A DNA stretch of 64,000 bases, from contig NW_024881530.1 of the NCBI RefSeq assembly GCF_019059575.1, forward strand, positions 868,001 to 932,000. The letters are read 5' to 3'. Within the stretch, counting starts at the first letter, position 1, and each line of letters begins with the position of its first letter. Position numbers and translations under genes: made by a program. The DNA is from Amphibalanus amphitrite. Lineage: Eukaryota > Arthropoda > Thecostraca > Balanomorpha > Balanidae. The notes below the pieces were generated by a model. That model worked only from the letters and a program-made list of their open reading frames with translations, was not told the origin of the DNA and did not search any database. Below are positions 31,324 through 44,334 of the stretch, one piece after another.

Positions 31324-32219
31324 TTAACCCTCGCATGTGTGCGGCGTTTGCCAGCTTCTAATGTGTAGGGGGGGGGGGGGTCGGTTGGACCCCCCCCTTG
31401 CCGTTTGGCCCCTGATCGAGCTAGAGCTTCGCGGAAAAAACGAGCGTGTTGCCCGTGACGAGAGGAAGCCGATGATACCCAATTTTAAGGTCCTAGGTCA
31501 TTGGTTGACCTTCCAGGTCAGGTCAATGACCCAAAGTCGGGAAAATCGGGACCTGTTAGAAAGTCGTAAAGTGTGGCTGCTAAGGGGTTTTTCGGGGTGC
31601 TGATCACGAATATCGTGTTAGTTTTGATCACAGATGATGTCTTGAAGCATTTAGACCAGGTCGGGTCAGGTCAGGTCAGGTCAACCAGTAGGCGTCGTGA
31701 CGGGTATTCGTAGTACGTGTCAACCGCCTCTGACAGCTTCGTAACATGTTACGAAGTCACCAAAACTACTTCGTAAATGTTCAAAGGGTTGCTAAATTCG
31801 AATTCAGCTCCAAAAACTAGCCTAGAAACATGTAAAACTCGAAAAAGTGACCGAGGTCACCCGAGGTCACCAAAGGTCAATGACCTGACCTGACCTTCAG
31901 GTGACCTTGACACACACGGGAGTAACATCAAATCACATGTTTGAACGTTTGAAACCACGAAAAGCTTGCAAACACGCGGCTAGTGCGAGCCGACAAACGC
32001 GAAATCGCGATTCCGGCCAAACATGGTCTCGGAAAAGAGGTCACAGGTCAAAGGTCATTTGGGTCAGGGTCATGAAATTTTCAGGGTAGGTGTAAAATTG
32101 ATCAATGCGAGGGTACTGAAAGTTTCGTCGCGATCGGCCGCTTTTTACGCGAGTTATTCGCGAAAAACCATGGGGGGGGGTCCATCCGACCCCCCCCCTC
32201 CTACACATGCGAGGGTTAA
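31324..32219 (+). mobile_element. TTAA element D, uninterrupted copy
   Basis: TTAA (31324-31327), CCCTCGCATGTGTG, a G-run/C-run hairpin with loop tcggttgga, an 888-bp body, a second hairpin (tccatccga), then ctacacatgcgaggg and TTAA (32216-32219). It carries (ggtca)n at 31656-31685. Elements E (reverse) and H align with it, so it is the reference copy for this subfamily. A plus-strand frame at 32023-32247 is shared by all three. No transposase is recognised. Confidence 0.82.
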
Positions 32220-34274
32220 AGCATGGTTGTGTCGTAAAATTCGATAAGTACGTACAGAATAACTTAGACATATCCATCAATGTTTTGATTTTTGGGAACG
32301 TGAACAAATGCTAGCCGTCGGAGACTGCATTTCCGAATGAGGCAGCATCATTACAAAAGACTGTAACGACGCATTATCCACTATCACCAAAGCGCAAGCT
32401 TCGGGAACTGCAACGAACACTGAGTCACTAACAGCGGGAACTGCATCAGGTGGTGAGCGTATAACACTGGAGACTGCAACGAATAACAGGACAGTATCAC
32501 TGAATATTAAATCGAACGGTGGGTCGTAAGCGTCTATTGAAGTGGTTATTCGATGTCGCAGGCTATCAAATGTTTTGGCCGGGTAAATCTAAATAGTGTA
32601 TGAAATAGTCGCTGGAAAAGGATTCATCGAGCCTCCCGCCGACTATCTTACCATGAGTGCGTATGAACGCTTCATAGACCTATTACCGACTCTCGGCGCA
32701 CAGGGGTCTATGACGCATACCAACCCTCTCATAAGAATCCAGCCGTTTGTCGAGTCCTTAGAATCGGCCACACCTATTTTCGATCGTTGGTGATGCTCGG
32801 GTGATGAGGTTTGATAGGGGCTGTCGATTCATCTCACCAGCACCGGCCGTGAGATCGGCCGAGGGATCCCGTCGGTCTCCCCCGCTCGGGACCAGTGTGC
32901 GCAGAGCCTTCTGAGAACGGCAGCGCGTGTCGCATTAAGGCGATACCTGTCCGGTTGGATAGCGTTGGTCGCCACTACAAGCCACGCGGCACCCGTCCGT
33001 CGTCAGCCCTGCGTGTGTCGACGGTAATGGCTGTCGTACAGTCGACTCGCGTCCGGCCCGGCCACTTTGGCCGCCCGGTGGACAAGCGACCGGCAGCACG
33101 GAAGCCTCACAACCAGTGTATTTAGAAACCAGTACATCCCGTCAGGACAGTGGCCGGTCGCTGTTATACTCGCGGCGGCCGACCGGCGTCGGTCGCCGGT
33201 CGGCCGGTCGGGTCGACGGAGCTCCCGAGCGGTCGCCGGTGCACGGGGACGTGACAGCCTCCCCTGGCCGGGAGAGGTGCAGCGGATGACACATCCAGCA
33301 CCTTGGGGCAGGCGGCCGAGGCGCCGCGGCGGACTGGCCCAACGCTGTTCGGCGTTGCGATGAGCTATTCACCGTGGTATGTAGTATCAAGTTGCAGCTG
33401 CAACCGGTTCCTCTGAAAGATGGCTACCGCATTTCGACGTATTTTATTACGATTCATTTATTCTTTTCCTGCGTAGCTTCGTGGAAGGGTTGCATGGTAC
33501 AAAAGAAGGAGAATAAATCTTGACCATCAGATATTTGCTGTCACCTTAGAATCTGATTAGGAAAACGCACATATGTGCTAATTAAGGTGGATATTGTATA
33601 TGGACCTACTTCCGGGAAAGGGCATGAATGCCGTGACAAGGTGCATTGATAAATTTCTTTGAAATTGACCTATTGAGCCATTAGAATCAGACCAGATTAT
33701 ATGGACCACTCTTCACTCAGGAACAATTTACAGGTCTCTGGCTGCATGAACTCAAATCACCCATTGCTATGCCACGACGTCGTATGTGCGTCCGTCATTC
33801 GTTCTTTGAAGAAAGACGAGACACGACACCTGACAAAAATCGAGATGACCGTTTCACCACAAAATGCTTCCATCCCGGCAGATTGAACAGAATACACGTA
33901 ACCTTGCGTTACTGCCGAATATTTCGAACAGTTTGCGTAACGTCATGACCAGCAATGACGCACATCACTCCCAAGAACGCCCGTCATCAGTCAGCGCACT
34001 TCCGACAAGTGTTTCGAATTCCATCTCAGAGTCGCACCTTGGCACCGCACTTATATAGCCCTGGACACATCCCATCTGCATTTAACGAAGTGGCCGAGAC
34101 ACTGGCCAAAGCCGGCGCATCTCAATCGACACATACCGCGCTGCCTTTCACAGAACTCTTACACTGGGTCTGAGCGTGTCCTCCATTTATCATCTGGCAC
34201 CAGATCTGGCAGCGCGGCGGTCAGCCGACTGCAATGGTCAGCCCCCGGGCGGTGTCTGGCAGCCCCGCTCTGCC

Positions 34275-34318
34275 GACCTTCTGACGCGTGACGTCAGAAC
34301 GCGTGACGTCAGAAGGTC
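34275..34318. promoter_or_regulatory. Palindrome with two CRE (TGACGTCA) sites
   Basis: The arms gaccttctgacg and cgtcagaaggtc enclose two copies of gcgtgacgtcagaa. Each contains the full 8-bp CRE consensus (34289-34296 and 34304-34311), the binding site of CREB/ATF-type bZIP proteins. Function is inferred from the motif only. Confidence 0.4.
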
Positions 34319-36415
34319 AGGACGCAGAAAAATCGTGGAGCAGTGGGGGATCGATGGTTATGGAGGCATTTGTGACGTAAATGATCACTGAGCTTTGATT
34401 GTAAATGATGAGTTTGAAACACAAATACATCAGGTGAAATCCGTGGATGTTTGTCTCCATATGCGCAGACGTTGCGACATCAGCACGACAACATGTTTAA
34501 ATATTTAATAATCGACGGCAGATCACCGCTAGAGTTCAAATGGTTCGAACAACGGATTTACACTGTCAGTCACTTGATCGATCGAGAGAACCTCAATCTC
34601 AGCGGCCAGCATGGCGTTCTGTCCTCGCTGAAAACTCATTTCACAGAGTTCCCTGTCCATAGCCGGAGATTCTGGGCGAACGCGCCAGAAGGTTCGGGGA
34701 GACGGACGCTCGTCTACGTGACACGACCTCCGCGCTATCCCAGGCAGACTGCCTATGCCGTCCAACCACATTCTCCGGCGACATCGCAGCTGCTGGCGGC
34801 ATTCCGGTAGCTCTGGCCCGCCGAGACCGGCCCGGTCGTCTCGGTCAGGTCCTGCGAAAGTCCTACCACCGGCGTGGTCTGGAGTAGATGGATTGTCTGG
34901 AGCTGGATGGAACAGAACATGTGCTACACGAGCTACACAAATATTAACGTTGTGTTGAGTATTCATATACGACTCATGATGCACGACTTGCGTGTTTGTA
35001 ACTCGTATCGCTCGTCCGCTGGTTCTCAAAACATCTCGCGGTGCACGAATGGCAAGCATTCTCCGTCATTCTTTGTTCAGGAAGCACCACAGCGCAGGCC
35101 GGATCAGTCGGAGGCAGCCGATGGACACAGGACGGATGTGTTGTCCGTGCAGAAGATCTACACGCGGCTACAACAGTGTTAGAACAGCTGCAGCCGATGG
35201 CAGGTGGCACAGACTGAATGATGTATGACGGCAGGGGACCGGACCCGTCAGCACAGACATTCACTAGTCTGAGTGACATGGGCGTAACCGAGACGACAGA
35301 CAGGACCGGATCCACTCACTCAAAGTGAGTCGGCAAATCGTGCAAGGGAGCTGCGTGACGTACAATGTTTTGCAGTTACTGCATGAAGGAGGGAAGATAT
35401 GTTCGGTAAGGCGAGCTACAGAAATCTGCGCTTTGCGGAAAATGTGCCGCTAATGTAAGTGGACTGGAGATCAAGTCAACCTGCACGAAGTCCTTCATAG
35501 GGATATTTGATTTTGATTGACGTGAAGGATCCAGCGTTACATATTTATGTTCGCAGTCTGCAGGTTTGGTAAATGGTTCCATTAGGCAGTGGTTGCTAGG
35601 TGGTCGTGAGCATATGGGCTAGATAATAGGTATGCATTCTTAAGCTGATTTCTTTCTTTGGTGACTAAAACTGCATTTGTGAATTGCTATGAGGAACACT
35701 CTGGAGCACATCTTTGGCCGAAGCTGCACTTCATCCTCCAATCTAGGTGAAAATTATTATTCTGTGTTATTTAAGAAAGTTGTTTTCGTCCCATACGCTC
35801 TTCGAGACGGTGTACCTATATGTCCTGACCAGGAGCATGACTTTGACTTAGACATGTTCTCTCCGGGCTTTTAGGACTAATACCGTGATGTTTCTGCTGT
35901 TTTATTGTCCAGCCTTACAGTGGCGCAGCACGAACAGTGGCAGCTTTAGAAGCTAACAGTCACGACACCGATTCATCGCCATCATAATGCCTCGACGTTT
36001 ACCAGTTGGCTGTTGCAGGGCCACGCTACTACAACACTTTGCAGCCGGCAATAAAATTCACTTTCTGTTGGTGACCGGCAGGCGAAATTAAATAAACAAA
36101 CGATCCTCAATTAGTCACGTTCGCTCGCGATCTGAATATAACGATCATACTTACGGCACATGATCATCCGAGGCGTGATCAGTTGGTAACGTACACCGCG
36201 GCCGCGGCCCACAGGGAGCCCGGAGCCTCCTCATATGCATATTGCACGCGGCGAGCCGAACCGAGTTATGCGACTCGCGGCCGCCGCGTCGTTAAGGGTC
36301 AAATTACCGGCAGCGGGCGGGCGGCTCTCGCCTCTGCGGTCGTCCGCCTGATAGGATTTAAGGCGTGCGGCAGGTTATAAATCTACTGGTCCGCGGCTAA
36401 TTTATGCGTGCGTTC

Positions 36416-36446
36416 GACGTCACATGACGTGATGTCACGTGACGTC
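36416..36446. promoter_or_regulatory. CRE/E-box palindrome
   Basis: A near-palindrome begins and ends with GACGTC and contains gacgtgatgtcacgtgacgt, that is, several CRE-like TGACGT and CACGTG motifs. An upstream ttataaat occurs at about 36375. The GC-rich surroundings could be a promoter, but no gene is attached to it. Confidence 0.35.
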
Positions 36447-37840
36447 AGCTGTAAACGGAGACGTTTTCTGCGGTGCTGCCTACTGCGGCTGCGGCGGGCG
36501 ATGTCAGCCTCCCGTGGGGACTTCAGCCTGCGCCGTGGGGCTTCGTTCAACGACTGGCTGCACAGCGGCAAACACCTGCGTGGATTTATTGGCAGAGCAC
36601 TGGAGTCACAAGAAGAAGCCGTATGAACTCTAAGAAATTCTGGTGGCGCTCTGTAGAGTACAAAAATCTATTAGAACACGCGACTGATTCAAACGACTAC
36701 TTACTGATTCAAACGACTACTTTACTTCTCACGCAACCTTGAAATTCCTTCCATAGTTCCCTATTAAAATGGCTACCGGAATGACTAGCGCCTGAGAGCG
36801 GACAAGAACACAACGCCCCTCACGGCTCACACCCACAAGAACTGACAAGGACACCTTCAGCAGCAAGAAGCTTCGCATACCACAAGAACCTCGGAGCTGA
36901 AGCTGCATGAATGAGACCCCTCTCAGACAGCCTTCCAGTCTCGCCCGGATGACCCACGCTGCAAACAAACACCCTGACGGCTTCTCTGGGTCACCGTCTG
37001 TCTGGCTGACCCAGACCGGTGATGCAGTCCCCGTGCCTCTCTGCGCGATATGTATCCGATACCGGCCGCCTCCCCGATCTAACCGCCTCAGACACGTGCA
37101 GCGCGAGCTGCAGACTCAGTCCGGTCGTCTCGATTGAATCACCGGCGTGAGCTTACAACCGGTGATGGTATCGGATCGCTCGGAGTCGCCCGAGTGGTCT
37201 GAGGGGTCCGTGTGGTGTTCAGCTACACCGTCAATCCGGTAATGAGCTGGTATGCGTAGCCGGTCGGGAGTGCGAGGAATTCCGCAGAGTGGCGGCTACA
37301 CGAGCAAGTGTGGAGAGGTAGGTTCTCGGGAGGGAAGGAAGGGAGAGACGTGGAGAGGGGATGTTTGGGCGGAGGTATGCTGTCGAGAGTGGAGAAAGAA
37401 CAGATATTACATAGATTCGTGAAGGTCGCTTATAACCGGTTCCGTTTGGTTATGGACAAGTTCCTGCGTCACCCTTGTGATTCAGAGTTGTGAACGTTTC
37501 CTTGTCTATTGACAGCTAAGGCAAAACGCTCTGTCTAACCCCGTATGCAAACGGAGGATGCTAGCAGACCCATGCCAAATTATCAATCAAAACAAATAAA
37601 CTTTCATTTTCCCAGATTTGATGACATTATCTTTTGTTGACGAATATTTCGGTCGATTGCAACAGTTTATTTAATTTTGAACCGAATTAGTGAGCGGATG
37701 AGTAATGAGCCTCATTAATTTATGCCCTGAGATATTAGGATCCCGTATTGCTCAGCACTTTGGCACTGCCATCTGCGTGGTCGGGGTTTAGTCGGGGCCG
37801 ACGCGCGGTCGGCCGTACTCGGTCCGCCCGCCGCGCGGCT

Positions 37841-37903
37841 GGCCGGCCGTTTTTGGTGTTATCCGACGCGCGCGGCCGGCCGTTTTTGGTGTTACCCGAC
37901 GCG
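37841..37903. repeat. Two-copy tandem repeat, 33-bp period
   Basis: ggccggccgtttttggtgtt followed by a(t/c)ccgacgcg occurs at 37841-37870 and again at 37874-37903 with one difference. It contains nested GGCCGGCC palindromes. Confidence 0.7.
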
Positions 37904-39639
37904 CTCGGTCGGTCCGTTTCGGTCTGACTGACGTCTCGGAGATGATCTTGGGACACCTTGGCTGAGCCTCACAAATCTTGACAAATGGCTGCTGTCGCCA
38001 GATGAGGAGACTCGGACGCCTCACAGCTCTCATCCTCTCGGTGCCTCAGCAATCCGTTTTCTGCCACCAGCTTTGAGCGCAGCTCAGCTTACGACACGGC
38101 GACTTACGGGCGCAAAGCTCACCGCAGATCTGTCCAGATGTTCCAGTCTGTTATTCTTTCTCCATGAAAGCGTGTCCCAGACCTTTGTGAGAAGCTTTTG
38201 AGTCGCCCGGCTGGGTTCCTCTGGGGCCTCTCATCTAATTCATGACGCCTCCGTCGAGCGGCGGTCACCGGTCATGGAACTGGCGCGCACCCGAAGCGAA
38301 AGCTACATCTCGGTGAGTTTCGCAACGCGACTAGCGGCGCCCTGCACTGGGCCAGCGGGCGGCACGACGCCACAGTTTCTCGCACGCCGCAGAGCCCCCG
38401 GGCTCGGCCTCTCTGCTGACCTCACGTCCAGCGTGTGACCCCAGTGACCTCGGTGACCTCGGACGGCCATGTGAGGTAGCGCGGATGCTGACCGGAGGAC
38501 CTCCGAACCGAGAGAGCGGACGACCATTTAGGGCGTGGCGTACGAGTACCGGCGACCACCGGTATAGTGCTGATCGAATCGAACTGCTCCGTCAGGGGAG
38601 TTGATCTATCTGATCTGTCCGAGTCACCAACGCCAAACTTCCTTGTGAAATTTATGGTGGAGGATAGTTTCTAATGTCCGTTTCTCAGGTTTTAATCAAG
38701 TCGGATTAACTGAGATGATCAGTCTATGTATAATGATAATCTCCCTTACTCACCAACGAGTAAAAATTGATAATGTAGTTAACGCAATCGTCGGAACGAT
38801 TCCGATTTCCGATACTGCATTTTTCGAGGTGATTTGCACGCCCAGTTTCATCATCGCAGATCACACTGCCCATGCTCCTTCCTCGTTATCTGCCACGCAC
38901 ATTATTTCTACGCACAATCTTGACATGTTGATATACGAGGGCATGCAAAATATCGTTGTAGCCCATTTCTGTTACGTGATAATATGCATATATTACCGAT
39001 AGTAACCGCATGAATCTGCGTATTGAGCTAGTGGGTCACTTAATAAACTAACTCGCTGCGAATTGCATTACCGCTTGAATACCTTCCCATGCGACGAGAC
39101 ATTAATGGATGTCCAATTCACTATCATTCCTCCGAACTTCGATATGACCGCATTGTCCTCAAACATCACGATTTTCATCCCCTGTCCAACCAGCGGACAG
39201 CCCTCCCCTTCCCTGACAGCGCCGACCGCACTGCTGGGGCTTCATCTGTCGCGCGAGGTTAGCGAGGCCCTACATCAGCTGGCGGTCCCTCCCCTGCCGA
39301 GGGGATGTCGCCCCGTCGACCCCGGCCAGTCAACCGCTCGGCGATTTATACAAATATGCTACCGGTGAAACTCAAGGTCGGTACTGGCCTCGCGCATTCG
39401 GAGGACGGCTCGGCGGATAGGGAATGTGTGTGGTGTGGTGGTGTAGCTAAATTTAATATGATCGTAGTTCGTATGAAGGTATAGCGAGAGGCTCAGACAC
39501 TGCTTAAATCAGTCGCACCTGGAGGTAAACCCACGAAAACCGTTGTAAGCAGAGAGGAGTTGAGAACGTAACAACGACAAGCCTGTCCGGTGGGGAGAAG
39601 AATTTGTCAGATAGGCGCTAATCGCCTGTCCGTTTCCGG

Positions 39640-40140
39640 GCGCTCCCCGGCATTTCCGGGTGCCGAATTCCCGGGAGAACGATAAGGTGGTGGCGGAGTC
39701 GGCGGCGGGGTCCAATCGGCCGCGACCCTCGCCCCAATATCTCCTCAGTCGCCGCGGCGCCCCGCCCCCTGTCACGTGGTCACGTCACGTGACCGGGCCG
39801 GCGCCGGGCGCGTTCTCCATTTACGGCGGAATGCTGAGGAATGCGGGGCGTGCGCCATTTGTCGCACGGAGGGCCGCTCGGGCCCCCGGCTGGCGGCCCC
39901 CCGTCGGGCGGCGCACCGGGGTGCCGAGGGCCCTGCGCGGCGCCGGCCCGCGCCACCGCGCCTGCTGCAGCCGTACCCTTCCACTCCCTCCCCCCCCCCC
40001 GCCCCTCCTCAAACACCCCCAGCGCGGCGCCCCACACCTTACCGCCGCGTCCTCAGAGCGCTAATCAAGCCGTGTCCGGTCGAGTAAATCACAGTGCTCG
40101 ATCATCACCAGTCGTTTAGCGGCGGCGGCGGCGGCGCCAG
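39640..40140. promoter_or_regulatory. GC-rich CpG island-like stretch with E-boxes
   Basis: High GC and CpG content, with gtcacgtggtcacgtcacgt at 39771-39790 giving two CACGTG E-boxes and a CRE-like centre, plus a ggc-repeat near 40120. Many open frames overlap on both strands, as expected from composition. It could be a promoter, but no transcript unit is identified. Confidence 0.3.
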
Positions 40141-40361
40141 CCTCCAGGGGTTGGGCTAGGCGCTCTGTTTACCTGGAGCACGTGAACACCCCAGGCGATT
40201 GTCGGAAATACTCGGAAATACTTCAAGGACCGCCCCTTCCCCGAGGGATACGGTTAGGCAATGTAGGAGGTAGGGCTTTGGAGGGATGCGGTGTGGATGC
40301 GCAGGCTAAAGATGAGTCATTTCAGCGCAGTGCTCATTTCCAATGTGGCTTGTGAGGTGTA

Positions 40362-41720
40362 CAGGGTGTCTCAAAAGTTCGTTCACACATTTCCCATGCC
40401 AATAAAGCATATAAGAACCGGCCAAAAGTATAAGATTTTGGTGTCTGTGTGTACACTAGACAAATATGCATGCTTTGACAACTGATTAAGAAGGTTGGAA
40501 ACCAATCCCTTTGCTGTATCTCCAAAAATATTTGCCCATACCGATTTTTGTTGCTCCGTCAGCTGCCGGAGGCTGATAAAAGGTTACCAGCTTTCAAGCT
40601 CTTGCAGGGGAATCCCCTGCAGTTTCTGCGTCGGATTTAGTTTTGACTAGCTCCCCGGCAACATCTGATTTTCCCTGAAAGCCGACAGCTTGCATCGACA
40701 CCATTCTTGAGTATTTTGTAGGCATTCTCTGGCGCTAACTCCTTCATGAATGACTGGCGCCGACATCCCAAGCACCATTTTCCTTTTCAAAACGACCCCA
40801 GTCCTGAACAAACGGGAAGTGCCAGGAGTAAATTTTTCGCATCATATGGTAGCAGAATGTGTCGGACGTCTGTTTCTCAGACACATTGTGCAAATTTTGC
40901 AAATTCCAAGCGCTCGTCATTCCCCATGCCAAGACCTTCGCTCGGTTGCGGAGTGTTTTCCTCGGGAGATGTTCTGCTTTGTAAACGGCCCAAACCTGTC
41001 CATCGTGTGGTTTTATCGGGATTTTGTGTTTAAAAGAAAATTATTCGCTGCAGATCTGCCTCTTGAAACTTCGTTAGATAAAATTTTTACAATAGCTGAC
41101 ACTTTTGGAGGGTCAGGTGTCCTTGGCATTGACGATTTTTGCGTTATTCTCCCCAAAAATTAGCGTTATAGATATTATAAACAATTTTAAATTATGCTTT
41201 GTTTTTGTTTTACGATGACCTGCACTTTTTGAAAATGGGTAACCTCTGTCTGTGACCTTCTTGCCAGTTTTCAATAGTTATGACCGCATTTTCAGCTGCT
41301 TTCCGGAACACGAGTCTGCTGTCGTGCGAGGGTCGTTCAAAACGCCGTTAGTCTCGCATGGTTTCGTCCTTCAAAAATTTTAGCCACCGTTTTTATGAGA
41401 TGATCATCATGTTGCGCTCATCCTCGCCGACACTTAGCCATGTATCATTTCCGACTTAACCATTCTCATTACTCCTGAAACAGAGAGTTTCACAACATAC
41501 CCGACTTTGCAACCTACATTTTCGTGCCTGACCCATGGTCAGAGGTGAACCCTTTTTGGTAGCTCATGAAGGGTCGAATGCACTTGAAAACAATGAGACT
41601 GCTTGAGGAGGGTTGTCACCAATGCCCATGCAAAATTTCGACTGTTAATTTCTTGTTGATTCAGAATTATTGACAAAAAAGCATGGCTGGTACCTGTGAA
41701 CGAACTTTTGAGACACCCTG
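40362..41720 (-). mobile_element. Decayed mariner element
   Basis: The ends CAGGGTGTCTCAAAAGTTCG and their inverted match lie between TA dinucleotides (40360-40361 and 41721-41722). The inverted match is about 26 bp. The 1359-bp length is that of a full mariner. On the minus strand, fragments resemble the transposase (KVLAWGMTSAW, like VMVWGGMTS, and MLPGS*SKLNPTQ, like WPPSSPDLNP), but stops and shifts break it throughout. It is a fossil copy without a working transposase. Confidence 0.72.
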
Positions 41721-44098
41721 TAGATTTGGATGAGACCGCGGTGTAGGAGGCGATTAGGGCGGATGTAGGGAGAGTCTGTGCGAGTCGGTACGTCACATGG
41801 CGGCGCGTGGGACGATAGATATGACCGGGGAGGGTGCGGGGGACGCGGAGTCACCGGGCGTGGGCCCGAGGTCAGTCTGACACCCCCTGCCGGTGTTTAC
41901 ATAACGACGGCCGCTAATGTGGCGTGTTTACCGTAGACCTGCCACTTTATGCGTGTCCACGAGCGCGCTGGCAGTCCGGCGGAGCTCCGAGAAATACCAC
42001 GGCGTCCGCGAATTTTCGTATTTCATTATCGGTTAGCCTAGTCCTGGCGCGACTTGTTTATCATTTTGATTCGTCCATGCAGACAGTGTGGCGCGCTGTG
42101 TGCATACTGAGGCGGCTTAGCGGCCACAATGGTGCCGCGAGTCCCAACAACAGAGTGACAAATGCCTTCAGAGGCGGCGCCGGGCCGACAGCGCCGCGCG
42201 CCGCTCCACCGATAACAACAATCAAAATGCAATAAGCGGACGATGTGAACAACTTGGCAAATTGATATCTCCACAATGAATAAGCGAACAAAAGATGCTT
42301 ACAAGATGTTTGTTAAGTCGGTAGATGAGTGATTACTGGCGTTTTCGGTGCGTTCAAAGCGCCCAAAAACGGTTGTGAAACTTCACATTCCGATGTTACT
42401 AATCGGAATTCCTGAACGATCCGCCGAGCACATTTACACCACAGCTGACAGCCCCTCCTTCTCACCATTTAGCTCTGTCTCTTCTCACCGCCGGTAAGCA
42501 CAGCACTCACCGTTCAACGCCAGCGGTAAGAGCGCTCGCTCACATTCATCTCGCCGAGAAACGCGCACGCTCACCGCTCGTCGCCGGCGGTGAGCGCTGA
42601 GTTGGCTCGGCGCGGGCCTCCCGGGTCGAGTGACCTTCGCGGGCTGCGGCCGGCGCCCGTGGCCGGCACCGCACGACGGGTCAGCCGGCCACGGGTGAAA
42701 GTGTGACCGGCCACGGAGGCGGCGGCAGGCGCGGTCTGCCGCCGACCACCACCGCTAAACAGCCGCTTACCGACGCGGCGGCGGAGGCGACGGCAGGCGT
42801 GGCTTTGACGCGTTTTACATCAGCAACGGGTGGATTGTTACGGCTCAGGCCGAACTTGACGGCGACAATGGTGAATATTGGACTATGTGTTATCTGTTTT
42901 ATATTGAGTCAATGTCCGTTTATGATGTCTTCTGGGAAACATACTATTGAGTATGTAATCATGAATGTGTTTTTGCACCGTGATTTCCGAGAGATCAGCT
43001 TGTATGAAGCACGACTTTATACCCAACGACTCTAAGTTTTAAGCTTCGGTATACCGACTCAAGCTCCAAAACAACCCGTTAGACCGATCGTATCATATCG
43101 TTCCTATCTTGTATGATATGATAAAATACACCGCCCATCGCATTTGTAAAAATATGTACAGTTGCTGATAGAGTGGATATGCGAGTATTCAGCGACATAG
43201 CGTCGTATATCAACAGCTTTCCCGGGAAGTTGTATAAAAGTTTGTCATGCCAGTGTATGATATAAACAAATTTGTAGTCAGTTACGTAACATTTTCAAGA
43301 ACTTTAGTGGTGATTTATCTGATTACGACGAAACTATCCCAATTGGCATTATTCAAACTTCTAAGGAATGAAAAGCGTCCAACCATCTAGCGTGTGCGTA
43401 CTTAATCTTAGTAAACTCCTTATAATATTTCCAAAAACAGGTATCCCACATTGCATAATAATGTTTTTAAGTGGGCATCGAGATTAAGCAGTTTATAATA
43501 CAGTTATGAATGTCAATCCCATAAATCATGTTACATTATTATATGTAAGCCGAGGCCAGATTTTTAATTGTTGCTATCAAGTTGCCCAGACAGCGTGCCG
43601 CGTAGTACTTATGCTGCAGTCAGCTCGTTGACTCATTCTACCAAACTTGCCTGTCATGTATGTTTAGCTGGCATGAAAAACCACTGCTTTATGTAGTGTA
43701 GATGTATGCTCACTGGCAAGAAGCTTATCTCTCGTGTGCGAAATGTTCCCAGAATGTCCTGTTGGTCCTGATACTGTTGTAAATCCTAGAGATCCTGCCG
43801 CCTCGGAGGCAGCAGTGCACACAGCGAATCATTACACTGCGCTGGCACAGATAAGGGGCGGCTCTGTGACGACGTAGTGTCATGTCATACATATAACACG
43901 GAACTCAGTGCGGTTAATCGCATTGTTCCGACGCCCACGCGGATGTTGGTAGAACGTAGTAGGGTGTAATCGCTCTCCAATACTTAGATATACGGATTTT
44001 CTAGTAGATCAGTAGCATTGTCAATGGTAAGGATATAATAGTTATTTAGTTCAGTCATTTGTATACTTATGCTTTGAAATTTCGCTGCACCTATAGGT

Positions 44099-44334
<236 letters not shown>

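Larger units (their letters stand above)
32220..40359. other. Long gene-poor stretch
   Basis: No exon with family similarity was found. It holds several GC-rich patches (32820-33360, 34180-34380, 36180-36560, 37780-37920, 39640-40140), two CRE-like palindromes listed separately, and otherwise AT-rich unique sequence. Its open frames (for example 34451-34810 plus and 34529-35059 minus) overlap on opposite strands and resemble nothing known. It could contain introns or regulatory DNA of genes outside the window. Confidence 0.4.

Noticed and set aside
2627-32219. A piggyBac transposase inside the TTAA elements
   Set aside because: TTAA flanks and CCC-starting ends suggest it, but none of the seven copies contains a frame resembling such a transposase, so only non-autonomous copies are called.
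34529-35059. 176-codon minus-strand frame
   Set aside because: It overlaps a similar-sized plus-strand frame, has no family resemblance and no splice or start context.
39660-40119. Stack of overlapping open frames on both strands
   Set aside because: High GC makes stops rare. No frame shows a domain or splice support.
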